Below, in pieces: positions 1 to 10,325 of a stretch of DNA of 64,000 bases. The stretch's first letter is position 1. Each line of letters starts with the position of its first letter. The notes below the pieces were generated by a model. It saw nothing but the letters and a program-made list of their open reading frames with translations, made no database searches and was not told the DNA's origin. Source of the stretch: Mesaphorura yosii (taxonomy: Eukaryota; Arthropoda; Collembola; Poduromorpha; Tullbergiidae); contig WIXG01000021.1 in assembly GCA_009869945.1 (NCBI GenBank), forward strand, positions 1-64,000. Reading direction: 5' to 3'. The translations under genes and the position numbers were made by a program.

Positions 1-177
1 AATCCGCCACTACCACAGCCTCGAGCAACTGGTGATGTAACAGCACCATTCACCGCGGAAGGGACTTTGCCGCCTTTAGACTGGAATCGGAATCACTGGA
101 ATGTGACCACGGCTGTGTGGCCTGCAAATCTAAAAGGTTTGGTTCACGTTGATCCAAGGGGTAATGTTGTTAGTTAA
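1..177 (+). CDS. 3' end of an unknown gene (partial)
   Basis: An open frame runs from the first base of the window to TAA at 175-177, with a second stop (TGA) immediately after. It encodes about 58 residues that end in DPRGNVVS and contain a Trp/Asn-rich stretch (DWNRNHWNVTTAVWP). Codon use looks like coding sequence, and no other frame is open across this stretch. The gene begins outside the window, so this is a terminal exon or part of one. I do not recognise the family. Confidence 0.5.
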   Translation, partial: NPPLPQPRATGDVTAPFTAEGTLPPLDWNRNHWNVTTAVWPANLKGLVHVDPRGNVVS

Positions 178-1020
178 TGATGCCTGCCTTGCCTTGCCTG
201 GCTGGCTGGCTGGCCCACGCTCCGTCGCTCCCTAAAACGGTCGTCTCTGTTTATACTTTTAGTCAGGCAAAGTCGACCGCCGACGTGGGAGGAGTTGCAA
301 AGATGGGGCGGACACCCAGCTGCGTGGCCCGGCCTGAATCCTTATGCGACCTGGTCCAGAACATTTGGCAGTGCTCAGTCCGTGCGCGTACGGACCTTCG
401 GCCTGGTGCAACTGAACGTTTTTCCTATCTTCATTGTGACAACAGCTGGCGCACTTTAGCTCTTGACATGATTCCTATTCCTGAAATAAATTTAAATTCG
501 TGATGATAACTCATCTTCTGATACTGAGTCAGTGTCAACTCTAGCGTTGTGTTAGTTTAGCTTCAGTGTAGTCAAACTGACTGAGACTTTATCCAAGTAA
601 ATTCAGCCTAGTTGACGTCATTTGTTTTGAAATCTCAAATCCGCAGGAGCTCCAACCATCAAGTATTCGAAGTGCATTTTGCATTGTGAAGATGAGTCAC
701 AGCCTCGCAGTTCACAAAACCAGGCAGTAGAAACGGAAGACACGGCACGAATCTTGAAAGTGTCGTATTCGCATTTTCGCTCAGTCAGTTATTCAGTCGC
801 TTGCCGAATAGTTTCATCTTGCTGGCAGTTGGTAATATTTGCAATTGTAATTAGCAACACCAGTTTGTGCTGCACAAGTAAGTGGCGAGGTTAATATATT
901 ATTGCAGCTGCATGGTGGCTTGACGCTTATGAAGAGGGAGTGCATTGATTTTTGGTTGTTATCTGAAGTGTAATAACAACACGGACGTTATTAAGTTATT
1001 GTAGTCAGCCCTCGGCTAAT
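178..1020. other. Intergenic / 3'UTR and promoter region
   Basis: No coding exon is supported here; the two open frames (177-503 and 679-894) have no recognisable content. The right half (about 520-830) carries several CAGT/TCAGT words, for example around 785-810. These resemble arthropod core-promoter initiators and could belong to the Cys-rich gene that starts downstream. Confidence 0.4.
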
Positions 1021-1368
1021 ATACGGCCCGACTGAGTCCGTGCCACTCGGTTCCACGGTTCCTCTTTCCCTACAAACAAAAGGTGAGTCAATATCATATG
1101 TTAATTACGTCGTGCGGCCGTATTGTGTGGGAAATGGATCGAGTGCGTACGTGATTTCCACTTTATTGCAATCGCAGTGAAGTTCTAACGAGTCTGATTT
1201 AATATTGTATGTCAGTACCAGCACTAGTAGTGGGCGCCAACGGAAGTCGAATCTATTCAGTTAGCAATTAATTACTGCGATCTCAATCTGAGTCGGTAAG
1301 GCAGCTTTTAATAGTTGAAGTTTTTAGCAAGCAGAAAGCATGACATAATTAACTTTGATTTCATTCAG

Positions 1369-1377
1369 TGATTCAAA
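1369..1377 (+). promoter_or_regulatory. Splice acceptor and start context of Cys-rich gene
   Basis: tttcattcag at 1359-1368 is followed by nine bases and the ATG (tgattcaaaATGTG). With the donor at 1083 this defines an intron of about 286 bp in the 5'UTR and supports the ATG at 1378 as the start. Confidence 0.45.
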
Positions 1378-1924
1378 ATGTGTATGGACTTGGATGACCT
1401 CGTTGAGTGCGCCATTTGTGCTGCTTGCTGCTACTGCTGTATCAGTCTTTGCAAAGGAGGTAACTTACACAGATTTCAGGACATTGGCTTCTGACTCCTT
1501 AATTCATTTGCCTTCATCTGAGTCCGTCTTTGATTTCCCTGTTGATCAACTTGCAGACTCCAGACGAAATCAGCATACGACTGTGATCACACAACAGCCC
1601 CAACCGGGCCAACAGTACTATCAGGGACCCGCCGGTCCTCAAATGCCATACGGACACGGACAGCAGCCGTACGGATACCCACCACAAGGACAGGGAGCCT
1701 ATCCAGCACAGCCACAGCCTTACTACCCTGGACATGGACAACCGCAGTACCCCATCCAGGCTCAGCCGGGTTACTACCCACCTCAGCAACCAATGCAACA
1801 CGGAGCTTATCAGCAGTCTGCACCGGCATTCAACCAGCCGCTTCCAATGGCACCCTGTCCATACCCGCCGCAGCAACAGATGCAACAACCCCCTCCGTAT
1901 TCACCAACTGCACCGAAATTCTAG
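1378..1924 (+). CDS. Small Cys-rich, Pro/Gln/Tyr-rich protein with C-terminal PPxY
   Basis: Two coding exons, 1378-1459 and 1557-1924 (150 codons including TAG), give a 149-aa protein. A 5'UTR exon ends at 1082 (AG|gtgagt) and is joined to 1369, which makes the ATG at 1378 the first AUG after the splice. The first 25 residues carry eight Cys (positions 2, 11, 14, 17, 18, 20, 21, 25) around an acidic patch, a pattern often palmitoylated or membrane-embedded. The rest is low-complexity P/Q/Y/G with repeated QPYGYPPQ- and YYPPQQP-like units. It ends in PPPYSPTAPKF, a PPxY ligand for WW domains such as those of Nedd4-type ubiquitin ligases. Function is inferred only. If the 97-nt intron is retained, a different upstream frame (from 1355 or 1393) reads into the same tail (see findings). 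AATAAA-type signals lie at about 2434 and 2522. Confidence 0.6.
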
Positions 1925-2992
1925 ACCAAGCTGAACTGAAGCTGATTATGAGCACGCAGGACGTAGCATGATGAAACTGACTTCTAAATTTTCGTTTATC
2001 GTAATTTCATGCTCCTTAATTCTGTCATTATCGATCGTGCATGTAGGTTAATTATACCGGGTTCAACTTTCGGTTAGGTTTCGTAGCATGCGAATGCAAT
2101 TCCTGTCGTTAGCATGAATTTTTTTCGTTGAAGACGTGGGCCAGTATTTATAGCCAGAGTAAGAACAATTAACTGCGCAAACCACTTTGACCAACAACCC
2201 TTCTGTCTACCTTCTGGATTTAAGTTTCACCTCTTCCCCTTTGGCTTTTATAAATAGCTAAACCAATGCATCATGTGAAAACTTCACGTTCCGAAAGAAT
2301 TTGAGGCCTAAGCGATTTTTTTGTCACAGAAATGTTCTATGCATTTTCTCTTTTTGTCTTAGTCTTGAGTATTGAGTTTGAATTTATTATTGTAAATGGA
2401 GAGATTGAATCGAAACTGAAACTATTTAAGAAAGAATAAATTATTCCCACACAACCTACCCATTACGATGTTACAATTTGCCTTCCTCTAAGAAATAAGT
2501 ATAAAATAGTCCTCAAAAATGAATAAACACGTTTATGGCGCAGCCTGCCAACCCCGTTGTTGATTAAGATTTTAGTCTGGAAGTGGCGTGGCGTGGACTT
2601 CCTCCATCCTTCGTCTTCGACCGGTCGACCGCAGATTATCGAAGTACGGAGTCGATAATGCTTGCCCGACTTCCAAAATCGTACGAGTCGACCACAACGG
2701 TCTGACCACGAACTACACGAGTATTTGGCGACTACGAATAAAATGGTCTTATGGCATAATTCACTTAACTGACGATTCCTGACTGCGCTGTGCCTTCATC
2801 AAGTATTAACTAACCACAAATGAACCGAAAATGAATCATTTGGGAATCGGGAATCATTTGAGAGGAGAAAGATTCCATTCCGTTTCTGCGAATTTGTGGA
2901 GCTTGTTTTGCGATTGGCGACGCGACGGTTAGAATTAGTTTTTTTCTTAGTCTAAAAACCAAAGTTAACCAGTTATCGTAGTTTTGAGCAAA
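1925..2992. other. 3'UTR plus intergenic region
   Basis: AT-rich 3'UTR of the Cys-rich gene with poly(A) signals AATAAA near 2434 and 2522, followed by about 450 bp of spacer before the double-CAP gene. No supported coding sequence. Confidence 0.5.
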
Positions 2993-4792
2993 ATGGCAAT
3001 ATTCTTAAGAAATTCTATTGCCTTCCTTCACGCAACCCTCGCAGTATTCTTCATTGTTGCCGTTTTGTTCCTGCCTGCCGATGTCGACGCGCAGCGATTC
3101 AAAAGGCAGGAGGGCGGCGAAGGCGAAGCACCACCGGTCGAAGAAGCTGCGGCAGAACCCGCGCCAGGAGCCGAGCTCGACGCTGCCCCGACCGCAGATT
3201 CTGCTCCGCTTAACCAGGTCCCGTTTCTGCGCTGCCAAAGCAAATTTTGATTGCCAGCAACTCGCATTTTACTGCCGAATTCTGATTTCTCACTAATTTC
3301 ACCTCGCACAGGCCGAAAATGCTGTCTCCGACGCGTGGATCACTGACTCCGTCAGGAGAATCAACGAGATTCGAGCGAATCACGAAGCGTGCCCGCTCAG
3401 CCTGGACAAAACCGTAAGAACAAAGGCTGGAATCCTTCTCCAGACACTTTTGTAACAAAAGTCCGTGACCTCCCCACATTTTACAGCTTTGCGAAGCGGC
3501 CCTAGCCCGAGCAAACGAAATTGTCGCGTCCCACGAAAATGAGGCGCGGATAGTTGCCGGCGGCGGAGAAAATGTGTACACCGTGAAAACGGAAAAAGCT
3601 GACGACGTCCCGAAGCCAGAAGACGCGCCGAATGCGTGGCACGAAGAGCGGACGAAGTACGACTACGCTGGCGGGAAGTCAAAGGAAGAAGGAGACAAGA
3701 CAGACTTCTTCACTCAGCTTGTCTGGAAGGGTTCCACAGGAGTCTGCGTCACGTACGCAAAGTCTGCGGTTGCGGCGAAGGATGCGAGCGGCGAACATTT
3801 GATCGCGGTGGTGGCCAAGTTTTCTCCGGTAGGGAATGTGGACGGCCAATTTCTGGAGAACGTGGGCCCTGAAGAGAATGCCGAACGCGGCCCGGCCACT
3901 CCGACCGCAATAAACTCCGACAAGTGCCCGAAAGCAAAAACTAAGGCTTCGGGCGAATGGCTGGAAAATATCCTCAAGGCTCACAACATGCTGAGGGCGC
4001 TGCACGGATCACAGCCGCTGATTTTGAATAATGACGTAAGATTTTTAGATTTCTCTTACTTGTTACACCTGAGCGACCGGACAATCCGTTAAAATCTAAA
4101 ATACATTGCCTGTCCTCAGCTGTCTGAAATCAGTCAAGCCTTTGCCGACAAAATGGCGGACACGAATCATTTTGAGCACAACAGCGAGTGCATGGGCGCC
4201 GCCCAACTCGGCGAAAATTTGTACTTCTCGTCGACATCGAGCCCGCCGGAGGACGAACCGGCGAATGGGACGCGGGCAGTCATTTCCTGGTACAAAGAAA
4301 TTGACAATTACGATTACGGGACGACAGACTCCAAGAACGGGATGGAAATACGTAAGTGACCTTACGTGACCTGTGTGACTCTTACCGCATAACTTCTGCA
4401 TGAATTCTGGTGCGTGATCCCTGATTCTTTGCTTTTCAGTGCACTTTACGCAACTTGTATGGAAAGAAACCCGAGAAATGGGTGGCGCCTATGCGGTTTC
4501 GAAGAAATTAAACTCCCGCGGTCTGTACAGCACGTACGTCGTCGTCAACTACCTTCCGCGTGGAAACTATGGCGATTTCACCGCCAATGTGAAGCCTCCA
4601 GTGTGTAAAAATGTCAATTACGCCGATATTGACCTCCCGATTTCTACCGGTGCGGGCGCGGGCGGCGGTCACGCTCCGCCAGAGCCAAATAAGAACAGCA
4701 CAACCGTCGCCTTGCTGGACAGGGTCCTGAATATTCTAGTTTGGGTGACCATCTCGTACTATTCACTGATGCTGATCGATTCTTTGCCTTAA
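2993..4792 (+). CDS. Secreted/membrane-anchored protein with two CAP (SCP/TAPS) domains
   Basis: Five exons (2993-3217, 3312-3413, 3487-4035, 4120-4351, 4440-4792) join in frame to 486 aa; all introns are GT-AG. Residues 1-33 form a signal peptide followed by RFKR, a furin-type site, and a Glu/Ala/Pro-rich linker. CAP domain 1 (about 80-225) has GGGENV, FFTQLVW and FSPVGNVDGQF. CAP domain 2 (about 250-430) has GENLYF, SWYKEI, HFTQLVW and YLPRGNYGDF. The C-terminus has an Asn-glycosylation sequon (NKNSTT) and a final hydrophobic segment, possibly a GPI signal or membrane anchor. CAP proteins act outside the cell in lipid/sterol binding, immunity, venom or reproduction; the role here is unknown. 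Domain 1 lacks the second active-site His (Phe in its place) while domain 2 keeps it. The next gene is a single-CAP relative. Confidence 0.85.
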
Positions 4793-6127
4793 AACCATCC
4801 CTCAGCTATAAAAATCGGTTAACCAGTTTATTAATTATTGTACTCAACGCAATGATCAAGTTTGAATTAAAAACCTCAACGCGCCAAAGTCCATGAGCTC
4901 AGTATTCTGAAGAGCTAAAAGCAGAACAAGCTTGCTTTTGGGCTACTAATATTCATCTTTAACGTATTCTTTCGCTGTAATTCTGCTGATTTCCTACCCT
5001 TGAAAGCAATAACTTCCGCTCTAGATTTTAATTTTTAGTGTGACAAAGTGAACACATGAAACAGCGGGCTCACTAATTGGAGCATGTAATTGATACGTCT
5101 CTCACGGTTATGACTAGGACTTAATGCACGAACAATGTCATTAATAGATTAAGTCTAAATACCTGAATCATTGAGTCGTCAAATCAGCATGAGCACTGGG
5201 CACTCTTGGCTTTCGGCAATTTGTCAGAAAATCATACAAAATTTCATTTTCACGCGCCATGCCTTTTACAAACAATAAAATATAAAGTTTGCGATAAAAG
5301 CAAAAACAGGCCGCAGCGTTTTGCGAATACTAACTGATGACTGAAATGGTAATTGGAACGCCACACCAGCGAAGATCGATTCGAAAAGCATTCGTACAAA
5401 ATTACTCACGTTTCATGTATTTTATAGCCAAATTACCAAAGTAACTTAAACATGTTGTATTCGAGGACGCAGTGCAAAATACGAAGGGTTTTGTGATATC
5501 AGTAAATCTGTTGGCCGTACTTTAAATACTCAACAGTGCAGCTTCGCTCTCATTATGTAATGCAATTTTAATTACGATTAACTGTGTAGTGTGTACAGAA
5601 ATGTGAATGTCAGTGTGTTATCGCAGTCGCAGCGTAGCCGTGTTCATCCTGTGCAGATTTGTATTTACTTACCTTAACTTCAGTTGTGCACCTTCAGTTT
5701 GTGCCAGTTTCAATCGCAGTCTGCGCCTGGCGAGTAGTGTATCAATTGACACCAAGTTTACACGGCTTCAGTCATTATTCTGCATTAGACTGCAGCGCGA
5801 GGCGATACGCTCAAGTGCCGAAAAATTGATTAAGGTGAGTAAGTTCAGGTATTTCCATTGTTAATTTGATAATCTTTGAGGAATCAACAAATCAACTCAG
5901 AAAGAAAGCGAAGCAAGTATGGAGTCCGGCTGAGGCAGAAAGCCATTTCGAATTTTGTCTCGTTTTCGTGTAAGTAGGTTGTTAAGGAAAGTTCAGCCGA
6001 TACGGGCTTATAAAAAAAAACGTTGTGGAGTTGATCACGTCAAAATCCGAATTCTGACTTTGACTACCGCAATTTAACTAAATCAGTTGCTCACAGGCTA
6101 AATTCTTTGGCTCACAGATTGATCATC
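4793..6127. other. 3'UTR of double-CAP gene and 5'UTR/promoter of GAPR-1-like gene
   Basis: AATAAA at about 5274 could end the first transcript. From about 5590 to 5834 lies a likely noncoding first exon of the next gene, ending TTAAG|gtgagt at 5834 and joined to the acceptor at 6117. Seven CAGT initiator-like words fall between 5611 and 5772. No coding sequence is supported. Confidence 0.5.
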
Positions 6128-7615
6128 ATGGGAGACGATAAGACGCTTGTCTCAACCAACACCAGCACGAAGACCGAAGAGAAGAAGAACGCAGACGTAA
6201 GTCGTCGCAGTCAAATTAACTCATTTCCTGCCCAAAGCCGTAAACACCGTACAGATAAGAATTAACGCACGTATTTTTCCCAACATACGCCAGCTTATCG
6301 TAATTAATCCAGGAACTTGAGGATTGAGCTTGTCCAGCGTGAAATCATGCCGGCAGCATCCGTCGTCAATTAAAAACAGCGAGTGCGAGCCGGTCGTGTT
6401 TTTGCTTTGCGAAACCCAGCATTAATCATTGACTCACTGATATAATTAGATTGTTATTTATCAAGTTATCACTGTTCAGAGGTCTCGCACATCAAAATTC
6501 CTTTTCCTCATAAAATCCACGCAGCCAGTCACTCTGACATGACCTTCCACGCGGTTCGAGGTTCATTGCTGTGCTATCTCGCTCGCCGGCTGGATGAAGT
6601 GCCACTTTGTCGCTACACTGCTATAAATATTTAACGATTTGATCACTCGGCTCAGTAATTTACGACTCTGAAGTGTCATAAAATGAAGTACGGCCGTCAT
6701 TTGAGGTGATGCTATCAAATTCCTGCGGCTACGCTGTGAAAATTGCAGAGGGATGATGTCAGATTGAATTTGGACATTTTCCCATGCAAATGCAGGCACA
6801 TTGACCAGAATTCTTTAATTCTAGGGCAAAAATGTCAAGACCATCACGACCACGATTGTGGAAACGTACAGCGACGGGTCGCAGAGGACCAAGACCCAAG
6901 TCCAAACCATTACGGAAGGCGGAACCCACCAAATCTCTCCGGATGGAACCAAAACTGAGATCGCGGCCGATTCAAAGGAGAAGGCCCCAAAGGTGAGGTC
7001 TGACACCTGGATAATGAAGCCATTTGCTCGCGTGGTATGCCCACTTCTTAAACTAAGCCCTTTGTTGTGCTTTCCGCCGCGATTTTCAGGCGTCTCTGAC
7101 GACAGACGACAAATTCATCCAAGACGCGTTGAAGGCTCACAATGATTACAGGGCGAAGCACAACACTCCACCGCTGACCCTAAGCAAAGAGGTAATTAAT
7201 CAATTAATTAAGCATTTAGTATTTCGTTGATATGAGGCGTGAGCCCAATTTTTGAAATTTGACCCTTCAGCTCTGCAAGGTTGCTCAAGCCTGGGCGAAT
7301 CACCAAGCCAAGCAGCAGGCAATGGCGCACTCCTCGTCTGGCTACGGCGAAAACTGTTTCTGGGCCAGCTACGACGTCACGGACGGAAAAGCCCCCGTGG
7401 AGCACTGGTACAACGAAATCAAGCAGTTCAATTGGACCAAGGTCGATCACCAGAAGGGATGTGGACACTTTACCCAAGTCGTGTGGAAGGACTCGAAGGA
7501 ACTTGGAATCGCCAAGGCTCTCTGCAAGGACGGCAGCACTTACGTGGTCGCAAACTACGACCCGGCAGGCAACTACCTGGGCCAATTTGAGCAAAATGTC
7601 CTCCGCCCAATTTAA
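6128..7615 (+). CDS. GLIPR2: GAPR-1/GLIPR2-like CAP-domain protein
   Basis: Four coding exons (6128-6196, 6825-6992, 7090-7191, 7271-7615) give 227 aa; all phases are 0. There is no signal peptide. The start MGDDKT fits an N-myristoylation site (MGxxx[S/T]), as in GAPR-1, which sits on the cytosolic face of Golgi membranes. Exon 2 (56 aa, Thr-rich) is an extra segment before the CAP domain. The CAP domain (about 84-227) has KAHNDYRAKHN, a His in MAHSS, GENCFWASYD, EHWYNEI, GCGHFTQVVWKDS and NYDPAGNYLGQFEQNV, so all four active-site residues (His, Glu, Glu, His) are present. Family members bind negatively charged lipids and oligomerise; in mammals GAPR-1 also binds Beclin-1. AATAAA at about 7864 probably ends the transcript. 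Confidence 0.87.
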
Positions 7616-8677
7616 AATGCGGATCGCGGCAAAGAAAACAGCAGCATCAGCAGCTGCATAGATTTTTATGATTTTTACATTATGAAAAAGTAATATACGT
7701 CTTGTAAACTGTAATTTACGAGTTTACTAAAGTCAATTGTCGAATTCTAGTCTAAAAATTGTCAAATGTTCCCGGTTATTTTCTGACTCTAAAATTACTT
7801 GCCATGCATTCATGTTGTGATTGTTGCCAAATTGTGAATTATGGACTGATGAATTGAATGGACAAATAAATCACTGATTCAAGTCGTTACTGCTGGCTTG
7901 GCCAAACCACTGAACTGCTTTTGTTATGGCGGCGCTCAAACCGGAAACAAAATGGCGTCGACTTTTGTTTCTGTCCACGAAAATCAACCGCGATTTTATG
8001 AATGACCATTCCAGCAGAGATTTCTGTTCCAACAACTCAAAACCCGACAGAACTCGTCAAAAGCTGTTAGAAAAAGATAATGTTTGAGGCTTTAGTCGCC
8101 TCTCATACCTGTAAGAGGGACGGAAGTCCAACTATAAGCGTTGATCCGGGTGGAGAGAACCAAAAAAATGTGCTGCGATGACACGGTCATAAGTTCAAAA
8201 TACCACCACAGTTTATTAACAACAATTAACCAATGTTCCTGACAATTAATCTTAATCTCTGCTCAGTCAGAGCGTTTACGGTGTCCTGAAGGTTTACACA
8301 AAGAAAGAAAACTTACAACTATTTACAAAGACGTTGCGACAGAATTTTATTACGAAAGTCGCGTCGCGTCGTCTTCAGGCTTCGGTTTCTGCGTTGTAGT
8401 TTTTAGTCTGTCTCGACTCAGCGTCGATTCGATTTCACACTTCCCGAAAAGCAAAATTAATTGTGGTGGGGGCCCGCAACCTTACAAATATTGAATTTAA
8501 TTCTTACGGGTTTTTGAAAGTGCTGTCCGGTCAGGGCTCACGGATCTTCTCGAAAAACCATCATTCATAAATACGATTACTACCACCGCAATGTACATAG
8601 CCCGGCATGCTTATCTCCATAATAACCGTATTCTTAATTACCAAAGTTCTTTAATCAATTACGTGTACGCGCCTTAA
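7616..8677. other. 3'UTR and intergenic sequence
   Basis: After the GLIPR2-like 3'UTR (AATAAA near 7864) there is about 800 bp with no coding signal. The part 8090-8490 has a different, more balanced base composition and ends with a G/C run (ggtgggggcccgcaac) that could be a worn repeat, but no terminal repeats or target-site duplications could be shown. Confidence 0.35.
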
Positions 8678-8707
8678 TTGTGCATAAATAGACATCAGTA
8701 CTTAATC

Positions 8708-8878
8708 ATGTCGGTACTTACAGCGTGGCCACAGACCTTTGACGGCAGATTTAACAAAGAAATGGTGCAAAAGCTCAAGGCAATCATTGGACAACTGGAA
8801 ACTCAAAGCTCAACGGAAACCATGCTGAACTGGCTGATAAGCCATGAATACCTAAACAGTCGCCCAGCCGGCGAATAA
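8708..8878 (+). CDS. Possible small hypothetical protein
   Basis: ATG at 8708 (or an upstream in-frame ATG at 8678) to TAA at 8876-8878 encodes 56 aa, MSVLTAWPQTFDGRFNKEM at the start, predicted mostly helical. The codons look ordinary and no intron is needed. I do not recognise it. It could be a real micro-protein, a piece of a longer gene or a chance frame. Confidence 0.2.
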   Translation: MSVLTAWPQTFDGRFNKEMVQKLKAIIGQLETQSSTETMLNWLISHEYLNSRPAGE

Positions 8879-9088
8879 AGAGGCGTTGAAGTGATCTGCC
8901 GTGAACGTAATTAATTCTACTCAAGGTAAACTCTTAATAATTAGGAGACTTTTGAACTTTACCTAACCTGAAGCTTAAATTTCATAGCTAATTACCAACT
9001 TGACAATTAGACGAATTTGGTCTTGGTCCGGTTTTGTTCATTTAACTCCATTTTGATTGATGTGCGTTTTGGTTTCAAATACGCAAAC

Positions 9089-9185
9089 ATGGCTGGACAA
9101 TTAATGCACACACTCATGGCATTTGCCAATACTGGACCACCTGCTAAAGTCACACGGTTCGTGCGGGAAGCGTATACATTGATTG
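9089..9185 (+). CDS. Possible first coding exon of a small gene
   Basis: acgcaaacATGG gives a good start context at 9089. The frame then codes for about 32 residues, MAGQLMHTLMAFANTGPPAK onward, and ends at a consensus donor TTG|gtaagt (gt at 9186). The helix plus basic/hydrophobic pattern would fit a small mitochondrial protein. The nearest acceptor (cttag before 9259) gives only eight more residues before TGA. The rest of the gene was not identified, so this is tentative. Confidence 0.3.
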
Positions 9186-9633
9186 GTAAGTGATTTAAAG
9201 TTTAAAAGGCCGACCCAGTTCAAATCAATTCAAAGTAGTGTTCAATTCTGCGCTTAGGGAATAATGACTCAACGATTCATTGAGTACAAGATTAAGCACT
9301 TAGGCCCTCTTCTGTTGCAAATTCGAAATTCCACACACGACATCAACGCCACTATCAGGCCACACATTTTTGAATTTCTGCATTCATCGCAAGGTGGCGC
9401 ACGTGCACGACCACGGAGCTACGAAACTACGAGCCATTTAGAACGAGTTCAATGCGTGATAGCGTCAATACCACTCTCACTCTAGCAGTCGAAGCATGAA
9501 CATCTGCAAACTTGGTTTTGATTTTGGCTTACCGTCCAGAATTCGCGAATTTGGTAAATTATGGCTCGCTCGCTGCATCGTCGTGAATTTTCCAAGTATC
9601 CTTTTCTGCATTGCCATTGCGGACCGCACATAT

Positions 9634-9825
9634 TTAAATTCCCAGGGCTGCTTCTGGTGGAAGTTGGTTTGGAGACACTGGAGCAACATTTCCTCCGTCA
9701 ATTTCAGGAAACAAAGGTTGATCCGCTGCCTCCAGTGCGATGCGACCTCTCTTCGCTGCTTGTCGTTCCTTTAGCTGAGCTTGCTTCTGTGCAATCTTTG
9801 CCTTATTGCTGTATTTATCCGCCAT
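9634..9825 (-). CDS. Possible small lysine/alanine/glutamine-rich protein
   Basis: On the minus strand, ATG at 9825 to TAA at 9634-9636 encodes 63 aa. The N-terminal half is a charged helix (MADKYSNKAKIAQKQAQLKE) and the second half is a Pro/acidic tail. Codon use is balanced and the composition looks like a real disordered or helical micro-protein, but the family is not recognised and no poly(A) signal was seen close downstream. A consensus donor on this strand (GACG|gtaagc, near 9533) suggests an alternative spliced form in another frame. Confidence 0.3.
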   Translation of the reverse strand: MADKYSNKAKIAQKQAQLKERQAAKRGRIALEAADQPLFPEIDGGNVAPVSPNQLPPEAALGI

Positions 9826-9847
9826 CGCATCTTCGCTTTGAAGTTTG

Positions 9848-10325
9848 AAGGACCACTTTTTAAATTAAGCAGTCGACGAGTGTTGAAATTATAAAAACAA
9901 TCGTATTTGCTGTCACAAGGTCATAAGAATAAAATTGAACGTGCCCTTTACTGATTGTGACGTTATCTATCTTTATGGGCAAGACAAAATCCTCATCAAG
10001 CGCAATAAGGTAAAATACCGACGAACTTACAAATTAATTGGGGAAATAAGTGAAGAAATGAGTTTTGGACACATAATGACGTGTAAAACGTAAAGCTTGT
10101 CCAATTCAGTCGCTTTGTAATGCAAAACTCACCACGATTCCGCCCCAGTTCCATATATTGCCTGTGTCAAGTGGAAGAATGATGCACGTTCTTGATTTCA
10201 ATTAATTATGAACCCACAGTCTGCACCGTTCCACTTGAAACAAATATGACAACGCACTCAAATAAATTCCTGCGCTTCGTATTTCATATTATAAAACCGT
10301 AAATTGTGGTACCTAATCATTCACA
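9848..10325. other. Intergenic spacer
   Basis: AT-rich, with no coding exon supported. It lies between the minus-strand small frame and the transporter remnant and should contain the promoter of the latter. Confidence 0.4.

Noticed and set aside
8090..8490. Possible LTR or transposon fragment ending in a G/C run
   Set aside because: No paired terminal repeats, target duplication, polyprotein frame or primer-binding site could be shown.
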